Shown here: one piece after another, positions 28,384 to 38,057 of the stretch
Numbering within the stretch: the stretch's first letter is position 1
Layout of the letters: each line of letters starts with the position of its first letter
Origin: Kineosporiaceae bacterium
Lineage (GTDB): Bacteria; Actinomycetota; Actinomycetes; Actinomycetales; Kineosporiaceae
Assembly (NCBI GenBank): GCA_016713225.1
Contig: JADJPO010000011.1
Coordinates: 248,001-312,000 of the forward strand
Direction of reading: 5' to 3'
Length of the DNA stretch: 64,000 nt
Translations under genes and position numbers: made by a program
The notes under the pieces: generated by a model
What the model saw: only the letters and a program-made list of their open reading frames with translations
What the model was told of the DNA's origin: nothing
The model's database searches: none

Positions 28384-29534
28384 TTCTCTCCTCGGTTGAA
28401 CGCGTCTTCGGCTCGCTGCTCTTCGGGAGGCAGCGGCATCCCCAAGGCCGTACGGATGGCGGCGGTCGTGAGCAGCACGTTGGCAGCGCTCTTGCTGACC
28501 TTGCCGCCGAGGATGGCGCGACCCTCCCACGTGGTGGCGTTGGCACGATGCCAGTCCAGGTCACGCAGCTTCCCAAGCGTGCGTTGCCACGTGACGGGCG
28601 GCTTCTTGGCGACCAGCAAGCTGTTCCCGACCTTGCCGAGCGCGTGCAGGACGATTCCATGGCTATGGATGAAGTCGCGGCGGATCTCGCCGGCACTCAC
28701 CTGGCGGTTGTGTACCTGATGCCACTCGGGGAACTGGTCAGCAACCAGGTGCCAAAATTCAGTGGCGAGGTCGACGCGCCGCTCAAGCGAGTCCGGCTCG
28801 ACGCCTTCGAGCAGCGCCTTGTCGGCGTTGTAGAAGGCGGAAAGCGTGAACAACTTGCGGGAGCGCGCCGCCAGGTTGCTCGTCTCCAGCTCGGTGAGGT
28901 CGTTGAAGAAGGTGGAGCGGAAGATCACGAGCTTGGCGATAGCCGACATCTCATCGCGGTGGTCATAGAGCACACCGATCGACTTGGACGGCCGGATGGC
29001 GTACCGGTTGAGGTCGGCGAACATCTGCTGGCACCGATCCAGGCCGACATCGAGGAACATGACGATGGCGATGCTCTCGTCGCCCAGCTCAGGGTTGTCG
29101 ACCAGGGCCTGCTGGATAGCCGCACGGCGGTGCTGGCCATCGTTGATCACAAACTTGGCCGACATCGGGATCTTGAGCGTGCCGACCCGATCGGCAGGGC
29201 CTCCCCCACTCCCGATCGGTTCGAAGTCGACCTCGGCATCCACCGAGGCTGTTAACGCCGAGAAGACATAGCTGTCCGAATTGTCGAGGATGTAGCGCGT
29301 CATCTCAGGGATGCGGGCCTTGTTGAGGCTTCGCTGCGCGCGCATCTCGGGCACAAGCTCCTCCTCGTCGAAGACGAAGAGTCGGGGTATGAGCCGGAGC
29401 GGGCACATCGTCACGTAGTACTCGCGACCGGCCTGCACGCCACGGATGGCCGGGAACACATACTCGAACATGCCGGACCGGGAACGAGGTCGGGCATCCG
29501 TCAGGTTCTTATCGATCTTGGTTTGCGCCACCAT
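28380..29534 (-). CDS. dndB: DndB, DGQHR-domain regulator of phosphorothioation
   Basis: 384 residues with the diagnostic FVINDGQHRRAAIQQAL motif (DGQHR) about one third into the protein, followed by VMFLDVGLDRCQQMFADLNR and a helical C-terminal half. DndB is known as a negative regulator and frequency controller of the dnd genes. First gene of the minus-strand dnd operon. Its start faces the dndA start across about 100 bases containing palindromes. An AAGGG sequence upstream is a weak ribosome site. Confidence 0.92.
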   Translation of the reverse strand: MVAQTKIDKNLTDARPRSRSGMFEYVFPAIRGVQAGREYYVTMCPLRLIPRLFVFDEEELVPEMRAQRSLNKARIPEMTRYILDNSDSYVFSALTASVDAEVDFEPIGSGGGPADRVGTLKIPMSAKFVINDGQHRRAAIQQALVDNPELGDESIAIVMFLDVGLDRCQQMFADLNRYAIRPSKSIGVLYDHRDEMSAIAKLVIFRSTFFNDLTELETSNLAARSRKLFTLSAFYNADKALLEGVEPDSLERRVDLATEFWHLVADQFPEWHQVHNRQVSAGEIRRDFIHSHGIVLHALGKVGNSLLVAKKPPVTWQRTLGKLRDLDWHRANATTWEGRAILGGKVSKSAANVLLTTAAIRTALGMPLPPEEQRAEDAFNRGEK

Positions 29535-29634
29535 CTACCCTTACCAGCCTCCGGCCCCGTACGGAAGGGGAGATCCGTACACTGGTCCGCGATTCTCCAT
29601 ACTCATGTCCGAACCTACGCGTAGGATCCTGGTC
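29535..29634. promoter_or_regulatory. dndA-dndB divergent promoter with two palindromes
   Basis: Contains an inverted repeat GTACGG (29559-29564) and CCGTAC (29575-29580) separated by 10 bases, and a perfect 12-bp palindrome CCTACGCGTAGG at 29614-29625. Both are placed where a dimeric regulator could control both transcripts. The second overlaps the leader just before the chosen dndA start. Known dnd loci are autoregulated by DndB or a local repressor; which protein binds here is inference. Confidence 0.5.
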
Positions 29635-30849
29635 ATGACGGTAGCGACACCCTCCGACGTTCTCCCCCCGGACGCCACCCGGACGGGACCGGAGCGGCCG
29701 ATCTACCTGGACTGCAACGCCACAACGCCGGTCGATCCGCGCATCCAGGCGGAGGTACTGACCTACCTGGCGCTGGAGTTCGGCAACGCCGGCAGCCGGA
29801 CGCACATCTACGGTCAGTCTGCAAAGGAGCGGGTTAACCGGGCGCGTCAGGTGGTGGCTGACGTCGTGGGCGCCGAGCCCACGGAAGTGATCTTCACCAG
29901 CGGCGCCACCGAAAGTGACAACCTAGCGATCCTGGGCCTGGCCGCACATGGCCTCAAGACCGGACGTCGGCACATCATTAGTAGCCAGATCGAGCACAAG
30001 GCGGTGCTAGAGCCGCTTGAGGAGCTGGGGCGGCGAGGGTTCGACGTCACGCTATTGCCCCCGACAACCGGCGGTTGGGTCGACTCCCATGCCGTTCAGG
30101 CGGCACTGCGTCCCGACACGTTGCTGGTATCGATCATGGCTGTCAACAACGAGACGGGAGTCATCCAGCCTCTAGACGAGATCGCTGCCGTGCTCGCCCA
30201 TCACGAGGCGTACCTGCATGTAGACGCCGCGCAGGCCTTCGGCAAGCTCATTGAGCCACTGCGGGATCCACGCATCGACTTCTTAAGCATCTCGGGACAC
30301 AAGATCTATGCGCCCAAAGGCATCGGCGCGCTCGTCGCTCGCCGACGCGGCTACACCAGGGCTCCACTACAGCCTCTGATGTATGGCGGCGGTCAAGAGC
30401 GGGGATTACGTCCGGGGACCCTTCCCGTGCCGCTCATCGCCGCCTTGGGGTTGGCGGCACGATTGGCACTCGACGAGCACAATGCGTGGGCGCAGCGGTG
30501 CGAAGAGATCAAACTCGAAGCACTCAACGGACTCGCCCCGCTCGAGATCACTATGAATGGAGACCCAGCCCGAACGATTGCCAACACGATCAACTTATCG
30601 GTGCGTGGAGTTGATTCGGAGGCAGCAATCGTTGCACTCAAGGAAGTTATCGCGATTTCTAACGGCTCAGCCTGTACTTCTCAGAGTTACGAGCCGAGCC
30701 ACGTATTGACATCCGCTAACCTGCCCGAAGACCAGGTTGCCGGAGCCCTCAGACTCTCGTGGAGTCACCTCACTCCCGCAGTGCCGTGGAGCCTTGTATC
30801 CGAACGGCTGAAGCGGCTAGTTCCCGATTCTGGTGGCGATAGGGGCTAG
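29635..30849 (+). CDS. dndA: DndA cysteine desulfurase
   Basis: 404 residues, class V aminotransferase fold. The N terminus has YLDCNATTPVDP, then SGATESDNLAILG, HIISSQIEHKAV, the PLP lysine in SISGHKIYAPKGIGAL, and the active-site Cys loop SNGSACTSQSYEPSHVL. It is an IscS-type enzyme that releases sulfur from cysteine for DndC. Start chosen at ATG 29635, which has AGGA about 9 bases upstream; ATG 29605 is an alternative in frame. It is transcribed opposite to dndBCDE. Confidence 0.92.
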   Translation: MTVATPSDVLPPDATRTGPERPIYLDCNATTPVDPRIQAEVLTYLALEFGNAGSRTHIYGQSAKERVNRARQVVADVVGAEPTEVIFTSGATESDNLAILGLAAHGLKTGRRHIISSQIEHKAVLEPLEELGRRGFDVTLLPPTTGGWVDSHAVQAALRPDTLLVSIMAVNNETGVIQPLDEIAAVLAHHEAYLHVDAAQAFGKLIEPLRDPRIDFLSISGHKIYAPKGIGALVARRRGYTRAPLQPLMYGGGQERGLRPGTLPVPLIAALGLAARLALDEHNAWAQRCEEIKLEALNGLAPLEITMNGDPARTIANTINLSVRGVDSEAAIVALKEVIAISNGSACTSQSYEPSHVLTSANLPEDQVAGALRLSWSHLTPAVPWSLVSERLKRLVPDSGGDRG

Positions 30850-30900
30850 ATGGTGACCTTGCATGTGGTCAGAGTTGGTTGGCCGGTGAAACGTGGACTG

Positions 30901-30926
30901 GAATGCCATTGAGGGTGTAGGCATTC
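30901..30926. terminator. Hairpin between convergent dndA and PIN-like gene
   Basis: A perfect 7-bp stem (GAATGCC at 30901-30907, GGCATTC at 30920-30926) with a 12-base loop, in the 184-base gap between the dndA stop and the stop of the minus-strand PIN-like gene. No T tract follows on either strand, so termination is plausible but weak. Confidence 0.4.
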
Positions 30927-31033
30927 GCTCTGAAGGGTGGACGAGATACGTCGTTGCTTAGCGGGTCTGTAGGCTAACGCTGTTTCCGGCCCGATACGCG
31001 GTCGGGGTTTTTGGGAGTATCCGCCACAACGCA

Positions 31034-31880
31034 TCAAGATGTGCCCAACTCCAGTTTGAATCTGTCCAGGGTCCACGTCTCAAATGGAACCCCCAACAGG
31101 GCATCGACCTCAGCGACCAGGATCGGGTGCGCGACGCCGCCGGAGCTCCAGTCCGGCTTAGTGTCTTCTGTAATTAGGACCACTGAATCGAACTCATCAC
31201 CTCCAGTTCGAGCCTCTAACAAGCCCAGAAGGAAGTCCGCCCAGACGAAGAAGTCACCGTCGCCAGCGTCCTTGAAGCCCGGCGGCGTCTTGGTGCTGTT
31301 CCGGATCTGCACCAGGCGCTCGAACCTGCTCCGCGGAGCATATGAAACAACCGCCTTGATCTCAAGCATCGACCACAGCTCTGCAAATCGCTTGGCGGTC
31401 TTGGGGTCATAAAGGTATCCATATCGACGCTCAAACTTCGCGAAGAAGTTCACCGAACCGGTCGTGAATATCGTCGGCAACCTCAGTCTTAGGAAGTTCT
31501 TTCGCGAGTTCGTCATACTTTCTCTGGACTGACCGCGAGACTGTGTCAATCACCGAGATGGTGTTGTTCCAGAACTCTTGGACAACTTGACCCGGAAGTA
31601 CTAGGGGTCCGAGGTGAGAGGTTGCGAGATAATCCCTCAAGTCTGTGGTCTTGGATTCGGCCCTGGCCATTCTAAGAATGATGTTGGTGTCGAGCCCGAA
31701 CGCCGTATGGGAGAGGTCGCTAGATTTGAACACGACGGTGTTGCGGCGAGCGAGCGATAACCGCAGCGCTTTAATCGATGGTATCGGTTCAGATCGATCC
31801 AAGACGCGCTCAAGTCGGTCGATGTTGGAGTCAGCGTTAGGCGAGCCTGGCGCCTCAGGAGGCTGTTCAGTACCAGACAT
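31034..31880 (-). CDS. PIN-like (DUF4935-type) nuclease, frameshifted
   Basis: Starts at 31880, overlapping the stop region of the DUF262 gene. The first half has TAFGLDTNIILRMARA (catalytic Asp region of PIN domains) and VVQEFWNNTISV; it runs out of frame near 31440 (FGELLREV then stop). The second half continues in the adjacent frame (KFERRYGYLYDPKT, GFKDAGDGDFFVWADFLLG, VVLITEDTKPDW) to 31034. The GFKD..GD..VWAD and LITED..PDW motifs are the DUF4935 hallmarks and provide the remaining acidic residues. A single indel restores the gene. It probably functions with the DUF262 partner as a defence or toxin module. Confidence 0.65.
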
Positions 31881-33542
31881 CGGCTGCCGAATTCGCTGCT
31901 TGCCGTCCCAAGTCAGCCACGGTCTCAGCGTCCCATTCCTCGACCTGAGCCATTTGAGCGACCCACTCGCCTTCGACTCCCGTGGGAAGAAGCAGGTCTC
32001 GCGCTCCAGCCCAGGTGGACGCTTCCTTTGGCCGGCGGTAGGAAGTGCTGAGGAAGGTGTTTCCTATGGTGGAACCCCAGTACGCTAGGTCATCTTCATC
32101 GAAGCCTGGCCAGCCGGTCGCACTGCGAGGTCTTACCAGATGCAGAACGCCGGTCATCTCCGGCGTGATTGACCCTTGCACGAATGATCGTCGCAGAAAC
32201 TGGAGCGTGCTCTTGTTGAAGGACCGCTTGCGCAGTTGTTCGACAAAGTCATCGCGAGTTGCATCAAGCGCTGACAGTTCGGCGAATGCGACAGGCCAAT
32301 TCCCGGTGGTGGAGGTAATGTGGGCGGCGTCGCTGAATCGGCGCTCGGCTCCGCTGGTGCCGAGATTGCCTACGACGGCTCGACGGGTCACGACCTTCAG
32401 CACCTCCTCCATCGATGAATCGCCAGCCGGGAGCCTCGATGCAGCCATGAGCAAGGGCGCACCGCTGCGACGTTCAGCTCATTGAGCGACTCGAAGATCC
32501 GCAATTGAACTGGCGTAGCTGGTCCATCGACGGTGGGGTCAATCATTTGAAGGTAGATTGGCAGCCAATCCTCAAGTTGTTCGAGGAGATCATTGACTGA
32601 GGGCGCTTGCGTCGCGCCACGGCGTTGCGCCAAGTAGTCGTACAGGTCTTTCGGGAGAATGTAGCCCGCATGCAAACTGACCACGTGTCGAATGAACTGA
32701 ACAAAGCTGTTGGAATGACCGGTCGCAAACTGCGAAGAGAGACTCCTCCAACGCTTGTAGTGATCTGAGCGAGACTCCTGAGAGGTTTGACTTAGTAGAT
32801 AGTTCTTAAGCAAGTCTGCAGTCGTCAGTTCCCGTCCTCGCGTATTGATTACCTCAAAGACTTGGTAGGCAGCGCCTGGATCGGGATGCACGAATACGGC
32901 AAAGTATAGTCGATTGGTCAGGAACTGGGTCCACAGACTAAGTCGACGAAAGGGATCGGCAGAAAGATCTTCTTGAACCATGTCCAGCAAGAAGAGATAC
33001 GACTCGAGTAGACGCGTGGAACTGCTCGGCTGTCGTGGGCGAGGATCGATGGTAGGGACCGTGTCTGAGGCGACGATCCTCTGCAATGTGGCGTTGTCTG
33101 AGGGGTCACTCAAGCTGATCCGCTCAACGTAGATGTCCGAGTCGTAGTCGAGAACCTTGAGAAACGTCGACTCGATCTGATCGGCCAAGCCGCGGCGGCT
33201 ATGCCTAACCGCTTCGCGACGCAAGGCTGCTGCCAACAAGGTGATCGTCAGCAATCTTTGCTGTCCGTCGACAACTTGCATGCGGTTCTCGCCCGCGGTC
33301 AGGATGACCAACCCAAGGAAGTACGACTCGTCTCCGAGCCCGGAGCGGAGATCGTTCCAAAACTCGATGTACTCGTCCTTTTGCCATGCGTACTCGCGCT
33401 GAAATTCCGGAACCAGGAAGCGCGCGTTGGAGATTAGGGCGCCTGCTGTCGTGGCCGACGCCGTCAGTTGGCTTTGCAGCTGGTCTGCTAACTGTGAGGG
33501 CCAAGCAGTGCAGAGAACGGTACCCGAGCCGGGTAGCTCCAT
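31867..33542 (-). CDS. DUF262 (GmrS/ParB-like nuclease fold) protein, frameshifted
   Basis: The N-terminal part (33542 downwards) carries the DUF262 motifs FQREYAWQKDEYIEFWNDL, VVDGQQRLLTITLL (DGQQR, the ParB-like catalytic/nucleotide motif) and EVINTRGRELTTADLLKNYLL. Near 32455 the frame shifts; the remainder (RSFNKSTLQFLRR, TFLSTSYRRPKE, a predicted DUF1524-like tail) continues to 31867. One base restores it. DUF262 proteins occur in type IV-like restriction systems and other phage defence loci. It is paired with the PIN-like gene by overlap. Confidence 0.7.
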
Positions 33543-33828
33543 GTGCTGTAAGGCCGCCAGTGCGCGTTGCTCGTGTCTGGACTACTGATAGATCCGCGGT
33601 CGCTGAGCGTGGCGTGCGGGCCGTCGACGCTGAAATCGTTCACCAGCTGTGCCCGAGTGACCTCGACCTGGCCGTGTTCGCCGTCGTTTAGCGTGCCGAT
33701 GTTTGCGTCGTTCGGGTTGCCGATGTCGGGGGTGTGAATTGGCCCCGCCGCGGGGGTGCGGCGGGGCCGTTGGTCGGCGGGGTGGTGGCTGGTTCGGCAG
33801 GGTGGAGGTGCCGGTCTGGTGGTTTCTG
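33543..33828. other. Spacer between DUF262 gene and transposon
   Basis: 286 bases with no gene. The left part is the presumed upstream region of the DUF262 gene; the right part belongs to the transposon end and contains a strong hairpin (listed separately). No direct repeat marking the transposon end was found here by eye. Confidence 0.35.
33741..33768. terminator. GC-rich 11-bp stem hairpin downstream of the TniB-like gene
   Basis: Perfect complementarity of GGCCCCGCCGC (33741-33751) with GCGGCGGGGCC (33758-33768) around a 6-base loop, about 60 bases beyond the stop of the minus-strand ATPase gene. The position fits a transcription terminator, although no T run follows. Confidence 0.5.
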
Positions 33829-34644
33829 TCAGTCGGTGGTGATCTCGGTTATGGCTGTGCGGGTGGCGTTCTCGTCGACGATTGCTTTCCCTGCGGCGTA
33901 GGTCGAGGTGAGGGCGTGGACGGCGAGGTTGTTCACGGCGCGGGGGTAGCCGCGGCTGGTCTGGTGGATCAGGGTGATCGCGTCGTCGGAGAACAGGGTG
34001 TCCTTGCGTCCGGCGAGGGCGAGGTGGTGGGCGAGGTAGTGCCCGGTCTCGGTTGGGGTCATGGGTGGCATCGAGTAGCGCAGGCCGATCCTCTGGTCGA
34101 GGGCGGCCAGGACCCCGAGTTTCATCCGTCGCCGGAGGGTCGGCTGGCCCACGAGCAGGGCAGCGAACGGTGAGGTGGAGTCCATGTCGTGGTTGGTCAG
34201 CATCCGGATCGATTCGAGTTGGGCGTGGTCGAGGAGGTGGGCCTCGTCGATGACCAGGACCGGGGTCCGGCCGCGTTCGGTGGTTTCCCCGGCGAGGGCG
34301 TCGCTGGCCTGGGGGATCAGTCCGGCGGCGTGGAAGCGTGGCTCACCGCCGAGGGTGGCAACGATGTGGGAGTAGATGCCGCGGACTCCGACGGCGGGGT
34401 TGCCGAGGTAGATGATCGTGTGGCGGGCCTGGTCCAGGCAGGCCAGGGCTGCCCGCACGGCTACGGTCTTCCCGGCGCCGACCTCGCCGGTGATGACGCC
34501 CAGGGCTCGTTGGGTGATGCACCAGCTGATCCGGGCGACGGCCTCGGCGTGGGAGGTGTGGCGGTGCAGCATCTGCGGGGCGAGGTCACGTCCGAACGGC
34601 ATCCGGGTGAAACCGTAGTGGGCTTGAAGTCGTTCGATGCTCAC
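33829..34644 (-). CDS. ExeA/TniB-like AAA ATPase of a transposon
   Basis: 271 residues from the GTG at 34644. Motifs: LGVITGEVGAGKTVAVRAAL (Walker A), PVLVIDEAHLLDHAQLES (Walker B), LLVGQPTLRRRM (sensor 1 region) and RGYPRAVNNLAVHAL (sensor 2). N terminus SIERLQAHYGFTRMPFG is typical of ExeA-like transposition helpers. It acts as the ATP-dependent target selector/activator for the DDE transposase encoded just upstream (overlapping stop/start). Confidence 0.85.
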   Translation of the reverse strand: MSIERLQAHYGFTRMPFGRDLAPQMLHRHTSHAEAVARISWCITQRALGVITGEVGAGKTVAVRAALACLDQARHTIIYLGNPAVGVRGIYSHIVATLGGEPRFHAAGLIPQASDALAGETTERGRTPVLVIDEAHLLDHAQLESIRMLTNHDMDSTSPFAALLVGQPTLRRRMKLGVLAALDQRIGLRYSMPPMTPTETGHYLAHHLALAGRKDTLFSDDAITLIHQTSRGYPRAVNNLAVHALTSTYAAGKAIVDENATRTAITEITTD

Positions 34645-35530
34645 AGCTGCTCCTTGTGGTCGATGCCGGTGACCGGTTCGGGATCGACAGGCAGCAGCCC
34701 GGGCAGATCGAGATGTCCGGGAACTTGGACCGGTAGCGCGCAGCCGGGGTGATCGGTGCTCTGAGGGGGTTCGGCCTGCGGTCTCGGATCCGTTGCGGTG
34801 CCTGCCATGTCGGGCAGCCCCGGCAATGGTTGATCCGGGCTGGTCGGGCTGGTCGGGCTGGTCGGGCTGGTGAGGGCGGTGTAGTTCACGCCGGCGGCGA
34901 GGTGTTCTTCGTGTCTGGTGACGATCAGGTCCAGGTAGTTGATCCCAGACGGTGCGGGCGGGACGCCCTGTTCGATGAGGTCGTTCTCGGCTCGGGCTCG
35001 GGGGTGGGAGTGACGGGCGATCCGATAAGGGACCGCCAGGCCCATCGGGCGGCCTTGATGGCGGACCTGGATGCGGGTCAGGTCGAAGGGGTCGAATACG
35101 AGTTCGACCTTCCGCCCGATGAGGGCGTCTTCGACCTGGTAGGTGTTGGAGTGCAGGGACACGGTGGCGTTCTTGCGGACGGTGCGCTGTGTTTCCCAGA
35201 GGAACGCCTCGCTCAACGCTTCGGCTGAGGGCTGCGCCGGAAGGCTCTGTGCCCAGCCGGCGGCCCATCGCCCCAGCGGGGTCTGACCGGTCTCGGAGTG
35301 CCAGGCCCGGTGATACACCTGCTCGAGCCAGGCCCCGAACAACCGGTTCAGCTCCAGCAGCCCCGCCACCGGATCAGCCACCGGATCGGCGCCCGGACCT
35401 GCGCTGCTGGTGAGGGCTTCGGCGGTGGCGCCGATCTCGACGAGGAACTGCTCGTTCACGGTCCGGAAGAACCGTTCGATCTTTCCCCGGCCTTGGGGAC
35501 GGCCTGGGGTGGAGTGAGTCGAGACTGTGC
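34641..35530 (-). pseudogene. Mu/Tn7-type DDE transposase, N-terminally truncated by IS256
   Basis: The C-terminal part of a transposase with an integrase core remnant (GRPQGRGKIERFFRTVNEQF, YHRAWHSETGQTPLGRW) and a Mu-C type beta-barrel (VSLHSNTYQVEDALIGRKVELVFDPFD, in parts). The open frame runs upstream past the first Met to the IS256 end at about 35531, where homology stops; the N-terminal DNA-binding and first catalytic Asp regions are missing. The C-terminal tail carries a TSP tandem repeat. Partner of the ATPase; no longer able to transpose by itself. Confidence 0.75.
34836..34871 (+). repeat. Four tandem copies of a 9-base unit
   Basis: CGGGCTGGT is repeated four times exactly at 34836-34871, inside the transposase gene. 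On the coding (minus) strand it gives Thr-Ser-Pro triplets in the linker before the C-terminal tail. The unit is a multiple of 3, so copy number can vary without frameshift. Confidence 0.85.
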
Positions 35531-36925
35531 GGGCAACGGTGTAACCGGCGGTTGTTGATCTAGAGGTTAGCGGTGGGCATGCGGTCGGCGAAGACGATCG
35601 CCAGGACGTTCAGGACGGGCTTCCAGCGGGTCATCCAGCGCTGTTGTCCGGTGCCCTTGGGGTCCAGGCTGCGGGTGGTCAGGTACAGGGTCTTCAGGGC
35701 AGCGTTCTCGCTGGGGAAATGACCCCTGGCATCCACGGCCCGCCGGTAGCGGGCATTCAGCGACTCGATCGCGTTCGTGGAACACAACACCCGACGGATC
35801 TCGATGTCGTAGTCGAGAAACGGAATGAATTGTTCCCACGCGTTGCGCCACAATTTCGGGATCGCGGGGTATGTCTTTCCCATTTCTCCTCCAGGGACTC
35901 GAACGCCGCCCACGCTGCTTTCGCGTTCGGGGCGGTGTGAGATGTCCTTGACGTCCTTGGCCAGTTCACCCCAGTACCGTTTGGAGGCGTACTTGAACGT
36001 GTTCCGGATCAAATGGATGATGCAGGTCTGCACGACCGTGTCGGGGAAGACGACCCCACCGAGTCGGGCATGCCTTTCAGGCCGTCACAGACCAGGTAGA
36101 AGATGTCGACCACGCCCCGGTTCTTCAGCTCGGTCAGGATGCCCAGCCAGAACTTCGCCGACTCCCCGTGCCCGGGCGTGCCGGCCCACAGGCCCAGGAC
36201 ATCCCGACGGCCGCGCAGGTCCACCCCGATCGCGGCGTAGAAGGGCCGGTTGGCGACCTGCCCGTCACGGACCTTCACGTGGATCGCGTCCACGAACACC
36301 GCCACGTAGTGGGAGGCCAGTGGCCGACTCGACCACTCGGTCATCTCCTCGATGACCCGCTCGGTGATCGTCGAGACGACGCTCTTGGCGATACTGGCGC
36401 CGTAGACCTCCGCGAAGTGTGCGCTGATCTCACCGGTGGTCAACCCCCGTGAATACAGCGACAACACGACGGCGTCGACATCACCCAGGCGCCGCTGCCG
36501 TTTCGCGACGATCACCGGTTCGAAACTGCCCGCCCGGTCCCGGGGGACCTCGATCTCGACCGGACCGACATTGTCGGTGAGCACCGTCTTGCCCCGCCGA
36601 CCGTTGCGGGAATTCCCGCCGTCACGGCCCTCGACGGCGTGTTTCTCATAACCCAGGTGCGCGGTCATCTCCTCATCGAGCGCGGTCTCCAGCACCGTCT
36701 TCGTCATGATCTTCAACAAGCCGTCCGGCCCGGTCAATGCCAGACCACGATCCGTGGCCGACTTCACCATCTCGCGGATCGCCGCCCGTTCGGCCTCGCC
36801 AGGCTTGCTGAAGGTCTTGTCGATCGTTCGTCCCAGGTCAGTCACGTCCTGGATCATCTCGGTCATCATCGGACCTTCCCGGCAGACACACTGGTCCACC
36901 CATCAGGCCGGTTACACCGAAGCTC
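35531..36925 (-). mobile_element. IS256-family element (copy 1), without target duplication
   Basis: The ends match as imperfect inverted repeats: GGGCAACGGTGTAACCGGC from 35531, and on the other strand GAGCTTCGGTGTAACCGGC ending at 36925. Length about 1.4 kb, as usual for IS256. The 8 bases outside each end differ (GACTGTGC versus GAACAGAC), so flanks were exchanged by deletion or recombination after insertion. It separates a truncated Mu-type transposase from a fragment of another IS256 gene. Confidence 0.7.
35560..36869 (-). pseudogene. IS256-family transposase (copy 1), frameshifted
   Basis: Starts MMTEMIQDVTDLG at 36869. Typical IS256 sequence: EMTAHLGYEKHA, NSRNGRRGKTVLTD, VPRDRAGSFEP, VVLSLYSRGLTTGEI, VAVFVDAIHVKVRDGQV (first Asp), FWLGILTELKNRGV. 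At about 36052 one base is missing (VGVVFPDT expected; the read gives VGSSSPT). A compensating pair of indels between about 35870 and 35930 replaces PNAKAAWAAFESLEEKW. The C-terminal part contains AIESLNARYRRAV. So three indels inactivate it as read. Confidence 0.75.
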
Positions 36926-37108
36926 GAACAGACCCTGGTCGGGATCTTCCCCAACGAAGCCGCCGTGATCCGCCTGGTCGGCGCCGTCCTGGCCGACACC
37001 CACGACGAATGGCAAGTCCACGACCGCCGCTACTTCTCCGAAACCTCCATGGCATTGCTCGACCCAGACCGCGATACTGAACCCGCCGCCATCACCAGCG
37101 GCCCGTGA
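36926..37108 (+). pseudogene. C-terminal remnant of another IS256-type transposase
   Basis: About 60 residues in the plus strand, beginning abruptly at the end of IS256 copy 1 and ending at TGA 37106-37108. The sequence IFPNEAAVIRLVGAVLADTH followed by DEWQVHDRRYFSETSMALL is the standard C terminus of IS256-family transposases. The rest of the gene is gone. It records an earlier insertion on the opposite strand. Confidence 0.7.
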
Positions 37109-37126
37109 GCACCGAGGACCCTGTCC

Positions 37127-37180
37127 TCAAAGCCCACCACCCCGCGGGGCTCTTTCCCAGCTCAAAGCATGATCACCAGA
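37127..37180 (+). repeat. Left copy of the 54-bp target-site duplication
   Basis: Identical over 54 bases to 40048-40101, starting TCAAAGCCC and ending GATCACCAGA. It sits immediately outside the left inverted repeat of the IS1634 element, so it is the target duplication made on insertion. It includes a CCCCGCGGGG palindrome followed by CTCTTTCC, terminator-like. Confidence 0.85.
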
Positions 37181-37194
37181 CCCGACTTGGCTCA
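37181..37194 (+). repeat. Left terminal inverted repeat of the IS1634 element
   Basis: CCCGACTTGGCTCA. The exact reverse complement is at 40034-40047; the match stops after 14 bases (G versus C). Confidence 0.85.
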
Positions 37195-37196
37195 GG

Positions 37197-38057
37197 CTAG
37201 TGTCGTCCGGTTGAGTTGATCTTGGTGATGATGTCGCGGATCTCGTGCGGGAGGGGGTCTTCGGGGGTGATGGTGTGGGCGCCGGCCTGGATGGTGATGG
37301 TGCGGTAGCGCCGCAGGGTCCGCACGAACTTCTTGATCGACCAGTCGGTGGTGGTCTCGATCCAGTGGGAGATGGCCAGGGCGGCGAACACGATGGTCAG
37401 GTGGGCTTGATCGATTCCTTCTTGTGGTGGTAGATCGGTCGGGCTGCCAGGTCGTGCTTGGACATGCGGGAAGGCCTTCTCGATCAGGTAGAGCTGGTGG
37501 TAGGCGCCGATCACGAAGTCGGCGGTGATCGCGGTGCCGTCGGGGCAGGCGGCCAGGTTGGTGACGTAGCCCTTGATCCCGGCCAGGGACCGGCCCTGGT
37601 TTCCAGGGCGCGGTTGAGCTCTTGTCGGCGCCGGTGAGTTTGACGAACCGGTTCCGTTTGATGGCGGTCTTGCCGGCTCCTGGTTGGCCGCGGAGATCAT
37701 CCCGGCGTCGGCGACCACCGTCACGTCCCGGAGTTGGTGAGCGCGCATGAAGGCCTCGATGACCGGGAGCATGGTGGCCTTCTCCGCCTTGTTGCCCTCG
37801 AACGCGTTGACCGCCAACGGGAATCCCGATGCGTCGGTGAGCAGGCCGATCGTGATCTGTGGTTCCAGGCGGCGTTCCTTGGAGAACCCCGACTCGCGGA
37901 ACCCGTCACCGGCATCGGTCTCGAAATACAGGGTGGACACGTCGAACAGGACCAGGCTGGCCGGACCCAGCCCGGCATGGGCGGCGCATGCCGCGGACAG
38001 CTTCTGCTGCCAGGACGCCTTGGCATACACCGGAAGTCGCCGCTTCAACGTCGCATA
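37197..38057 (-). pseudogene. IS1634-family transposase, C-terminal part
   Basis: Follows the N-terminal half across the IS256 insertion. Contains YATLKRRLPVYAKASWQQKL, SLVLFDVSTLYFETD (catalytic Asp region), RLEPQITIGLLTD, FEGNKAEKATMLPVIEAF, VTVVADAGMISAANQ and, after a jump, LAGIKGYVTNL, YLIEKAFP and LTIVFAALAISHWIE. Between ISAANQ and LAGIKGYVTNL roughly 100 residues expected in the family are missing and replaced by an out-of-frame stretch (near 37600-37690). Inactive. Confidence 0.75.

Noticed and set aside
30846..31076. 76-residue minus-strand frame after dndA
   Set aside because: No homology cues, low-quality composition, overlaps a hairpin; likely chance.
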